A stretch of 64,000 bases of DNA, from NCBI GenBank assembly GCA_023701205.1, contig JAMPXJ010000003.1:62001-126000 (forward strand). The letters are read 5' to 3'. Positions 58,101-64,000 of the stretch are shown piece by piece. The notes under the pieces are model-generated. The model was given only the letters and a program-made list of their open reading frames with translations, did not search any database and was not told the origin of the DNA. Made by a program: the position numbers and the translations under genes. This stretch comes from Oligoflexia bacterium (lineage in GTDB: Bacteria; Bdellovibrionota; UBA1018). Positions within the stretch are counted from its first letter, which is position 1. Each line of letters opens with the position of its first letter.

Positions 58101-59290
58101 ATCCGATCGTCTACGGTGCCAAGCTCCTCGTGAAAGAGGGGGACCCGGTCGAAAAGGGCAAGCTCATGGCCGAGTGGGATCCGTATTCCACTCCGATCGT
58201 CAGCGAGACTTCCGGTGTCGTCATGTTCGAGGACATCGAGGAAGGTCTGACGATGCAGGAGCAGTTCGACAGCGTCACCGGCCTTTCGCACAAGGTTATC
58301 GTGGAGTCCAAGGCTTCCGACAAGCGCCCGAAGGTCCTGATCACCGATGGCAAAGGCAATGTGCTGAAGATCGAAGGTTCCAATCGCGTGGCTCGCTATA
58401 TGCTGCCCGTGGGCGCGAACCTGGTCGTGAACGATGGCGACGAGATCAAGGCCGGCGATACGATCGTCAAGATCCATCGCGAGACCACCAAGACCAAGGA
58501 TATCACCGGCGGTCTGCCGCGCGTTGCGGAGCTATTCGAAGCGCGCAAACCGAAAGACGCCGCGGTCATCACCGAGATCGATGGTATCGTGAGCTTCGGC
58601 AAGGATACCAAAGGCAAGCGCAAGCTGATCGTCACTCCGGAAGTCGGCGAGCCGAAGGAGTACCTCATCGGCAAAGGCCGTCACCTGGCGGTGAACGAAG
58701 GCGATTACGTCAAGGCGGGCGAGCCTCTGATGGATGGCCCGATCAACCCTCACGACATCCTCCGGGTGCTTGGCGAGAAAGCTCTCGCGAAGTACCTGCT
58801 CGATGAAGTGCAGGAAGTCTATCGTCTCCAAGGCGTCAAGATCAACGACAAGCACATCGAGACCATCGTTCGTCAGATGCTTCGCAAGGTGAAGGTCAAA
58901 GAAGTGGGTGATACCGCGTTCCTTCCGGGCGAGCAGATCGACAAGCAGATCTTCGAGGCGGAGAACCAGAAGGTGATGCAGACCGGCGGGGTTCCGGCGA
59001 CGGCCGAGCCGATGTTGCTCGGGATCACCAAAGCGTCGCTGAGCACCGAGAGCTTCATTTCGGCGGCCTCCTTCCAGGAGACCACCAAGGTTCTCACCGA
59101 AGCCAGCATCAGCGGTCGCGTGGACTACCTCCGCGGCTTGAAGGAGAACGTCATCATGGGTCGCCTGATTCCTGCCGGAACGGGTCTCATGAAGTACAAG
59201 CACCTCCAGGCTCGCATCATCGCCGAAGAGGCGGTCGAGCAGGGCGCGGGCACGGCGGAAGCCACGGTTTCCGCCGGAATGGCGCGCTGA
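55142..59290 (+). CDS. rpoC: DNA-directed RNA polymerase subunit beta'
   Basis: A 1382-residue subunit. It has the N-terminal zinc site C-N-C-G-K-Y-K...C-E-K-C, the active-site [10 protein letters not shown] that binds catalytic Mg, the trigger-loop region [11 protein letters not shown], and the second zinc site (C near [16 protein letters not shown]). The C-terminal region is of ordinary length. Start ATG 55142 is 79 bases after rpoB. The transcript probably ends at the hairpin 59314-59359. Confidence 0.99.
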   Translation: MKDLLNFFDKPKDPLSFTGIRISLASPTKIREWSFGEVKKPETINYRTFKPERDGLFCAKIFGPVKDYECNCGKYKRMKHRGVVCEKCGVEVIQSKVRRERLGHIELATPVAHIWFLRSLPSRIGALLDITLKDLEKVLYCEAYVVLDPGNSGVDENTVIGEEKYTQLIKEGSTFTAAMGGEAIRDMLKKVDIEILSRQLRRELKQTTSEAQRTKLSKRLKVVESFKQSGSNRPEWMMLDVIPVIPPELRPLVPLDGGRFATSDLNDLYRRVINRNNRLKRLMELNAPEIIIRNEKRMLQEAVDALFDNGRRGKTFTGPNKRPLRSLSDMLKGKQGRFRQNLLGKRVDYSGRSVIVVGPELKLHQCGLPKVMALELFKPFIYNKLSEYGYVTTIKSAKKMVEKQRQEVWDILEEVVKEHPVMLNRAPTLHRLGIQAFEPVLIEGKAIQLHPLVCAAFNADFDGDQMAVHVPLSIEAQIEARVLMMSTNNILSPAHGKPIIVPSQDIVLGLYYMTRERPFTKGEGKVFSNPTEVHFAYDSGAVTLQTKIKCRINGKIWDTTVGRALLSEIVPEEIPFSAFNKVLGKKDLAELIDLCFRLTGNKKTVLLADHLMQTGFKQAMRAGISISVHDMLMPPEKKELLDNAYAQVHEIENQYIEGLITDGERYNKVIDIWAQTSEQIASAMMKRLSSQTFKAPVGWKGKEQEVTGPAFNSIFMMADSGARGSNAQIRQLAGMRGLMAKPSGEIIETPIVANFREGLSVLQYFVSTHGARKGLADTALKTANSGYLTRRLVDVAQDMIVTEVDCGTLDGLYATALVEGGEVIERMGDRILGRVALDDVIDTVTSETLVPANSEITEELVKKIEEAGIDRVRIRSVLTCQSKKGICVLCYGRDLARGRMANIGEAVGVIAAQSIGEPGTQLTMRTFHIGGAASRRAEQSSLEAKTKGTVKFHSVNTVRNAEGNLIVMNRNGEVVVVDANGREREKYPIVYGAKLLVKEGDPVEKGKLMAEWDPYSTPIVSETSGVVMFEDIEEGLTMQEQFDSVTGLSHKVIVESKASDKRPKVLITDGKGNVLKIEGSNRVARYMLPVGANLVVNDGDEIKAGDTIVKIHRETTKTKDITGGLPRVAELFEARKPKDAAVITEIDGIVSFGKDTKGKRKLIVTPEVGEPKEYLIGKGRHLAVNEGDYVKAGEPLMDGPINPHDILRVLGEKALAKYLLDEVQEVYRLQGVKINDKHIETIVRQMLRKVKVKEVGDTAFLPGEQIDKQIFEAENQKVMQTGGVPATAEPMLLGITKASLSTESFISAASFQETTKVLTEASISGRVDYLRGLKENVIMGRLIPAGTGLMKYKHLQARIIAEEAVEQGAGTAEATVSAGMAR

Positions 59291-59313
59291 TCCGGTCAAC
59301 GGTTGTTCAATGT

Positions 59314-59359
59314 TGAAAGGCGCCTTGGTTGCGATTCGTCGAAGCCAAGGCGCCTTTCA
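59314..59359 (+). terminator. Terminator of the rpo operon
   Basis: A 15-base perfect stem with arms GAAAGGCGCCTTGG and CCAAGGCGCCTTTC and a 16-base loop, beginning 24 bases after rpoC. Only a short TTTC follows the stem, but its strength and place make termination likely. Confidence 0.75.
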
Positions 59360-59372
59360 GTTTCAAGTGAGT

Positions 59373-59435
59373 GGGCGCTTAGCTCAGTGCTAGAGCAGGG
59401 TCTTTACACGGCGAGGGTTGCCGATTCGGAGGGGT
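59373..59435 (+). pseudogene. Decayed tRNA-Val copy
   Basis: The stretch begins like a tRNA (GGGCGCT, then TAGCTCAG and TAGAGC) and has the same anticodon region GTCTTTACACGGCGA (anticodon TAC) as the tRNA-Val at 59612. The anticodon stem does not pair well and the T-arm and 3' acceptor strand are missing, the sequence turning into unrelated DNA after GCCGATTC. It cannot form a working tRNA. Confidence 0.7.
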
Positions 59436-59611
59436 GCAGGAGCTTCGTACTTCACGGGGTTTCTGGGATTTCGGACAGGTAACAGGGTTTCTCGTAACTC
59501 CGCCATAACTCCGACGGAGAAATCATGCCGGGGTTTCTGCTGTCAAGATTAGGGCTCTTGGCGGATTTGGGAAAGTGATTTAGATTACCCTAGGCAATTC
59601 ACTGATAAAGT
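59436..59611. other. Spacer between tRNA-Val remnant and tRNA-Val
   Basis: No gene is seen. A short repeat, TAACTCCG, occurs twice around 59495-59515, the second copy followed by CGGAG, which could form a small hairpin. Confidence 0.3.
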
Positions 59612-59686
59612 GCGGGATTAGCTCAGCGGTAGAGCGGCGTCTTTACACGGCGATGGTCGGGGGTTCAATCCCCTCATCCCGCACCA
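59612..59686 (+). tRNA. tRNA-Val(UAC)
   Basis: Acceptor GCGGGAT/ATCCCGC, D-arm GCTC/GAGC, anticodon TAC in the loop TTTACAC, T-arm with TTCAATC loop, discriminator A and encoded CCA. The anticodon stem has one G-A mismatch at its base and a T-G pair, so it is slightly weak, but all else is intact. Confidence 0.87.
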
Positions 59687-59730
59687 TTTTTCTCTACTGG
59701 CCTTCGCTAGCTGGCTAGGTAAGCGTGCCG

Positions 59731-60200
59731 ATGAAGCGACCGGTCTTTTTCATCCCCTCTATCTTCCTCCTGATCTCCAGTTTTGCGGGAGCAGCGGAAC
59801 ACTACCTTGCTACGAATGGCAGTGATTCGAACCCTGGTACAAAGGCAAAACCTTGGAAGTCCATCCAGGCTGCCATTTGGAAGATGCAAGCGGGGGACAC
59901 CCTTACCATTCGTGGTGGAACTTATCGCGAGTCTACCTACGCGGACATCTCAAGGCCTTCTACCGGAAGAGTCTCAACAATCAGATCTTATCCTGGCGAG
60001 ACGGTGATCTTTGATGGCCGAGCCAGTGGGGCTGAGGCGGTTCGTGATCCTTGGGAGCGTGAAGGGAGCGAAGGCGTCTGGAAGAACCGGCTCAATGAGA
60101 GTTGCCGTTGGATTGACGGTCTCTGGGTAGATGGGAAGTTTCTCCGGAAAGTAGAGAAACCATCCGAGCTCAAGCCTTCGAGCTGGTATCACTCAAAGGA
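59731..60200 (+). pseudogene. Broken secreted beta-helix (DUF1565-like) gene
   Basis: Only the 5' part remains. After a signal peptide (M-K-R-P-V-F-F-I-P..S-F-A-G-A-A) comes the start of a right-handed beta-helix protein: Y-L-A-T-N-G-S-D-S-N-P-G-T-K-A-K-P-W-K-S-I-Q-A-A, then G-D-T-L-T-I-R-G-G-T-Y. The family look is lost near S-S-W-Y-H, where the frame runs into the antisense of a transposase. The 3' part of the gene is absent on the other side of the element. The junction can be set only to within about 20 bases. Confidence 0.75.
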
Positions 60201-61299
60201 TACCCGCGACGTGTACTGCTCGAGCCCGCGGTTGACGTTCTCGATACAGTTGGTCGTCTTGAAGCTCTTACCAAGCTTCTCGAACATCCCGAGCTGCTGG
60301 AGCAAGAGCGTCTCCTCGAGTCCCTCGTCGAGACTGCCCACGGCAGACTCATTGATTTGCCTCAGTTCGATGCGGATCTTCGCCAGTTCCTTTTTGGCCA
60401 AGTCATAGCTCGGCTCGCTGTACGCCGCCTGGAGCTTGCGGCGGAACTCGTCCTGCCGCTCCTTGGCGAGGTAGCTCACCACGTTTTCCCGCTTATGCCA
60501 CTGACAGCGGGCGATTAGGGCGTCCTCGCCGACGACCATCCGGATCCCTTTGTTGATGCCCTTGCCGCCGTCGATGACGAAGAGCACGTCCTGGTCGAGA
60601 TTCAGCCCGCGATCTTTCAGTCCCTGCAGGAAATCCCTGCAAACCTTGTGGTTCGGTCGAGGTTTCGACAAAGCCCAGAAGGATCTTCTCGCCATCGGTC
60701 GTCACTCCGAGCGCTATGACCATCTCGTTCTCAGCGAAGCTCTTGCCGTCGATGAAGATGGCCACAATGTCGTAGCCCTTGAGGTCGCGATTCAGGAACT
60801 CCTGGAGACGCTTGGAACTGGCCCGGATGAACTTCCGGGAGACCGTGCTCTTGCTGATGCCGAAGGTGTCATGCACGTGCTCGACGGCGCGATCATAGCG
60901 GCCCTGGCTGATGCCGTTGATCACTCGGCTGAACGCCCGCTCGTCCACGGATTGCGGCTCCTGGAGCCTCTCGTAGCTTTTTAGCGGGATTTCGCGGTTC
61001 TCCCGCAGATTGCGGACACGCGGGACGTTAACGCGGAGCTTTTGGTCGCCAATGTACACCGAGCCAGGATTAGCGCCCCAGCGCTTCAGGGTGCCGGACC
61101 CGCGCTCGTAGCGGTCGCCGACGAGCAGCTGGACCTCCCCTTGGAGCTCTTCCTGGACGGCCTTGAGTCCGAGCGGGATAAGGGCCTGGATCATGGCGAA
61201 CCTGGATTCTCGTTCCAGGGCAGCCTGTGTGGCCATTTCTATGACCTGCTCGTTCCTCAAGTTGATTCTCCGCGCCTTCCCGTATAGCTTCACGCTCAT
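60200..61299 (-). pseudogene. IS256-family transposase remnant (mutator type)
   Basis: The N-terminal part runs from ATG 61299 (GGAGG six bases upstream) through the first catalytic Asp in A-I-F-I-D-G-K to G-F-V-E-T-S-T-E. A net frame change near 60655 then shifts to the frame with N-H-K-V-C-R-D-F-L, the second Asp in V-I-D-G-G-K-G-I and Glu in N-C-I-E-N-V-N. All three DDE residues exist but are split between frames. The C-terminal 40 or so residues and that end of the element are missing, where it meets the beta-helix fragment. No terminal inverted repeats could be confirmed. It cannot be active as it stands. Confidence 0.85.
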
Positions 61300-61587
61300 G
61301 CGTGGCCTCCTTGTCGATTGTTTGGATTCAGTGGTGAACCCATTCAACCGCAGGTGAGGTCACGCTGCAATTTCAACTAGGAATAGCATTCCGCCCAGCG
61401 TAATTGTTTGCCGCTAATCTTTTTCTGTGCGAACTGTCAGGAACTTGGATTGCTGTCACCCGTGACACATGCGGGCTGTCAGGTCGAACTCAGCCTAAGA
61501 ATCTCTCTCTCTAAAGAGTCCTTGGATTTTCACCGAAATAAATAATGCGAGAAGGGGCATCCCCGCCCTTATAACGGCCAACTCGCT
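61300..61587. other. Non-coding stretch with inverted and direct repeats
   Basis: The left part should hold the outer end of the IS256-type element. Around 61430-61485, CTGTCAGG occurs twice in direct orientation and flanks a perfect palindrome TGTCACCCGTGACA (61454-61467). This could be an operator or the end of another decayed element. No gene is visible. Confidence 0.4.
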
Positions 61588-63366
61588 ATGCTGGACCAAG
61601 ACAGAATGAGACCGAAATCAGTCAGCTCATATTGTAGGTTCTTGATCGTTACTCTGGCTTTTATCTGGTTGCCGAACAACGGTCTATTTGCCACAGAATC
61701 GTGCAAGGACGATTTCTTATTTCTCCAGGTTCAAGCTGAGACCGGGATCCCGAGCTCAGTGAAGCTACTGAAACTGGATTCAGCTCAGTGGGCTGACTAT
61801 CAATTTGAAATTGCTGGGCGACGCTATGAGGGATTTGGTCGTGTTTCTATCCATCAGAAAGACGAGATTCAAAAACTCAAACAAGACATATTTTTCAAAA
61901 GAGCTTCCCATGTGCTCTACAAACAAATCGGGCTTGAGTTTGACGAAAACTTAGCATTGGCTGTAAGTCCGGATGGACAGCAAGTTAAGCCGGTCATTGA
62001 GATCCGCCGTAAAAGTCTAAACGTACCAGATAAGGACACAGAAGAAAAAATAGAGCTCCTTTCCAAAATCGGATTGGCTATCAAGGCTATTTTTGGTGAG
62101 GCCGACATTCACCGCCCAATGATCTATTCCGAGAACGGCCGAATGATGGTGACACTCTCCAGTGCCCTTTGGAAAGATCCATTGATGTCTCTGGATATTG
62201 ATATCAAGAAGGTTTTCACGCATCTCGACGAATACGGAGTCGGCTCGGAGCACTACAAACTACTGCAGCAAGTTCTCCATGGGATTTCCGCTGATGAGAT
62301 AAGTAGCCTTGCTTCGGAGTTTGGAATGCCCAGTGCTTTTGTGCGTGGATTTGAAAAGCGGCGAGTGCACTTTCAAAATTCTCTGGCAGACGAGATCGCC
62401 GCTCTCTTTGGCGACCCGAAGACGATGGTCGCCAAAGCGCGGAAGAATTTCCAAGTAAACAGTCAGCTGAATGGCACCGAGGTTCTTCGTTTCATAAAAG
62501 ACAAATTCCGACGGCGCCTGGATCGAGACTTTCAACAACATACAGTCTTCAAGAATTTCGAAGACTATAAGAACTATGTGATGAAGTTTCCCGAGTACCG
62601 GCAGATCATCGAGGAATTTAGGAAGAGTACGGTTCTATCGATAAATCGTCATCGATTGCGGCGATCCTCGATACTGACGGGCGGATTTAAGAATCTCTTT
62701 GAAACGGGCACCAGCTCAATTGGTAAAGGTACACAATTTGAGGAGTACGGTCGGGGCCGCCTGGCAGCCGAAGCAGAAGGTTTGGGCCTTTCCGTGGAGG
62801 ACTATCAGAGGATGGTGCCTGCCACATATCGGGCCAAATCCGCGTTTGTTCTAGATTCAAGCCAGATGAAGGGATCTGAAAGTCGTTACGGCACTGACAA
62901 TTACTTCAGCTTACTTCAAAAGCTCTTGGAAGATCCAAAGGCACCCCTTGTAACAATGACTATTGGAGATTCACTAGATGATTCTTTCCGATGGTACAGC
63001 AAACCCCTGCTCGCGGAGGACTTTCCTTACTTGGCGGCCCCATTCATTCATGATGCTCAAAGAAGACTGAATCGGAAAACGCTGTCTACAGTCAACTATC
63101 GCGGAAGCGATTCGATTGGTCACTTTCCTGAAGTCGCGCCTGTGTTTTTTGGAAATCTGGATAAGATGCTGAAAGTTCACCTCAGGACAGACATAAATGG
63201 GCTTTTTGAATCGATGAACCTCCCTATGATTTACACAGAAGCGCAGGTTCACGGATATTTTGGGATCGGAAACGTGCATATGATAGCGCTGAAGGCCTCG
63301 GATAAAGTCCCGGAAGAGCTTTTAGAGACATATCGGTTGTTGGGAATTCAGGTGATTCGGTATTGA
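61588..63366 (+). CDS. Secreted protein with DUF3626-like C-terminal region
   Basis: A 592-residue protein with a probable signal peptide (R-P-K-S..F-L-I-V-T-L-A-F-I-W-L-P..F-A). The first 400 residues are not recognised. The C-terminal 160 residues have the order R-Y-G (433-435), T-M-T-I-G-D-S (456-462) and Y-x-E-A-Q-V-H-G (549-556). This recalls DUF3626-type proteins, often found as toxin-like enzyme domains. That link is from memory of the pattern and is uncertain. Base composition is clearly more AT-rich than the rest of the window, suggesting transfer. ATG 61606 is an alternative start; no SD is seen for either. It lies between remnants of two transposons. Confidence 0.65.
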   Translation: MLDQDRMRPKSVSSYCRFLIVTLAFIWLPNNGLFATESCKDDFLFLQVQAETGIPSSVKLLKLDSAQWADYQFEIAGRRYEGFGRVSIHQKDEIQKLKQDIFFKRASHVLYKQIGLEFDENLALAVSPDGQQVKPVIEIRRKSLNVPDKDTEEKIELLSKIGLAIKAIFGEADIHRPMIYSENGRMMVTLSSALWKDPLMSLDIDIKKVFTHLDEYGVGSEHYKLLQQVLHGISADEISSLASEFGMPSAFVRGFEKRRVHFQNSLADEIAALFGDPKTMVAKARKNFQVNSQLNGTEVLRFIKDKFRRRLDRDFQQHTVFKNFEDYKNYVMKFPEYRQIIEEFRKSTVLSINRHRLRRSSILTGGFKNLFETGTSSIGKGTQFEEYGRGRLAAEAEGLGLSVEDYQRMVPATYRAKSAFVLDSSQMKGSESRYGTDNYFSLLQKLLEDPKAPLVTMTIGDSLDDSFRWYSKPLLAEDFPYLAAPFIHDAQRRLNRKTLSTVNYRGSDSIGHFPEVAPVFFGNLDKMLKVHLRTDINGLFESMNLPMIYTEAQVHGYFGIGNVHMIALKASDKVPEELLETYRLLGIQVIRY

Positions 63367-63560
63367 TGGAACCAGCCACTTGCCCGAGTCGGGGTCGCGG
63401 TAGCTCACGCGACCGCGCCAGACACAGCTCATCGTCGTGGAGTCGAGCGAGAAGACCTGGCCATGAAAGCGGAATCCGGCTTTCTTGGGGGCAACCAACT
63501 GAGCGCGAGCCAGGCAGTAGGCGTAAAGGAGTTCCCGGCGCCCGAGTTTCCCTCCAAAAG
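63366..63560 (-). pseudogene. IS4-type transposase fragment with internal deletion
   Basis: Read on the minus strand, the stretch encodes Y-C-L-A-R-A-Q-L-V-A-P-K, F-R-F-H-G-Q-V-F-S-L-D-S-T-T and then directly Y-R-D-P-D-S-G-K-W-L-V. The first part matches the region around the first catalytic Asp of IS4-family transposases. The last resembles the R-D-P-E-S-G block that normally lies well downstream, so the middle appears to be deleted. No start, no end and no inverted repeats are found. It begins at the stop of the DUF3626-like gene. Confidence 0.6.
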
Positions 63561-63624
63561 CGATTCAGACCACCGGCGATGGATGGTTGAAACCTGACTA
63601 TTCCGCCCAAGCCCAAGGACGGGC

Positions 63625-64000
63625 TTAGGTCATTGCGAGGGCGGGCTCCCGCCGGTCTTCGCGATAAGCGATCCGCACCAAAAAGATCGCGTAAAAAGCC
63701 GCGAAATGGCACATCAGCGACGGGAGCGCCGTTTCGAAGAGGCTTGGGAGGACTGCCGCCAAAAAGAGCGACGGAAGGATGAAGAGCAGGGAGCCGATCA
63801 GGAGGTCACCCAGGTGTTTCCGCGCCGAAGGGTCTTCGATGTGCGGCAGGAGCGCCGCGGGGATGAAGATCATGCTCATCTGGGTGATCTCGTAAAAAGC
63901 CCCGTAGAAGTGAAACCAGGGCTCAATGTGGCGATAGCGCGCGTACATGAACTGGCAGATCGTTCCCGTGACGAAGCGGGTATCCACGACGATCCAGAAG
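63625..64000 (-). CDS. Multi-pass membrane protein, 5' end outside the window
   Basis: The frame is open to the window edge, so the N-terminus is missing. At least 125 residues are visible with three strongly hydrophobic segments (around F-Y-G-A-F-Y-E-I-T-Q-M-S-M-I-F-I, L-L-I-G-S-L-L-F-I-L-P-S-L-F-L and H-F-A-A-F-Y-A-I-F-L-V). No family is recognised. GC content is again like the main genome, so this may mark the right end of the accessory patch. Confidence 0.6.
   Translation of the reverse strand, partial: FWIVVDTRFVTGTICQFMYARYRHIEPWFHFYGAFYEITQMSMIFIPAALLPHIEDPSARKHLGDLLIGSLLFILPSLFLAAVLPSLFETALPSLMCHFAAFYAIFLVRIAYREDRREPALAMT

Noticed and set aside
59373..59686. A classical integrase attachment site at tRNA-Val
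   Set aside because: The partial copy is a 5' rather than 3' tRNA fragment and no integrase gene is in the window.

Overview
The window reads as chromosomal DNA of a Gram-negative, fairly GC-rich bacterium. Signs are outer-membrane and lipoprotein-type proteins, an NtrY/NtrX pair, Wzm/Wzt-type ABC exporter genes and the classical tRNA-tuf-secE-nusG-rplKAJL-rpoBC block. The mix of long FecR and Gly-rich envelope proteins, a short archaeal-type ProS and many two-component proteins would suit Bdellovibrionota or a related deltaproteobacterial lineage. That placement is inference; no rRNA gene is present.

Layout. (1) 282-5949, + strand: five genes in one start/stop-coupled run. Four are radical SAM enzymes of two architectures and the fifth carries a nucleotidyltransferase-like SDID motif. 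A convergent two-gene ABC exporter (5961-7491, - strand) faces them. (2) 7655-21274: mostly metabolic and housekeeping genes (rhodanese, YgbA-like protein, methyltransferase, LplT-PlsC fusion, D-2-hydroxyglutarate dehydrogenase-like flavoprotein next to serA, rsgA, alpha/beta hydrolase, acyl-CoA dehydrogenase, RsmB-like enzyme, pyrD). (3) 21332-29437: a 24-residue lysine-repeat peptide and three long envelope proteins: a DUF4382 lipoprotein, a Gly-rich protein with a sorting-like tail, and a FecR protein with a beta-barrel-like end. (4) 29457-41030: seven consecutive signalling genes ending in ntrY, ntrX and a PAS histidine kinase. (5) 41073-44804: proS, pyrF, an rlmB-type gene and a small outer-membrane-like protein. 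(6) 45038-59290: four tRNAs, tuf, rpmG, tRNA-Trp, secE, nusG, rplK, rplA, rplJ, rplL, rpoB, rpoC, closed by a strong hairpin. (7) 59373-64000: a decayed tRNA-Val copy, an apparently intact tRNA-Val, and a lower-GC accessory patch with a broken beta-helix gene, an IS256-type remnant, a secreted protein with a DUF3626-like C-terminus, an IS4-type fragment and a membrane protein cut by the window edge.

The best candidate for an undescribed system is the radical SAM operon. Genes 1 and 3 share a five-cysteine module at opposite ends of the protein, genes 2 and 4 are paralogues, and a putative nucleotidyltransferase is coupled to them. No precursor peptide is visible inside the window, and the operon begins only about 280 bases from its left edge. 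Second in interest are the secreted DUF3626-like protein beside tRNA-Val, the lysine-repeat peptide, and the FecR/Gly-rich envelope pair next to the signalling block.
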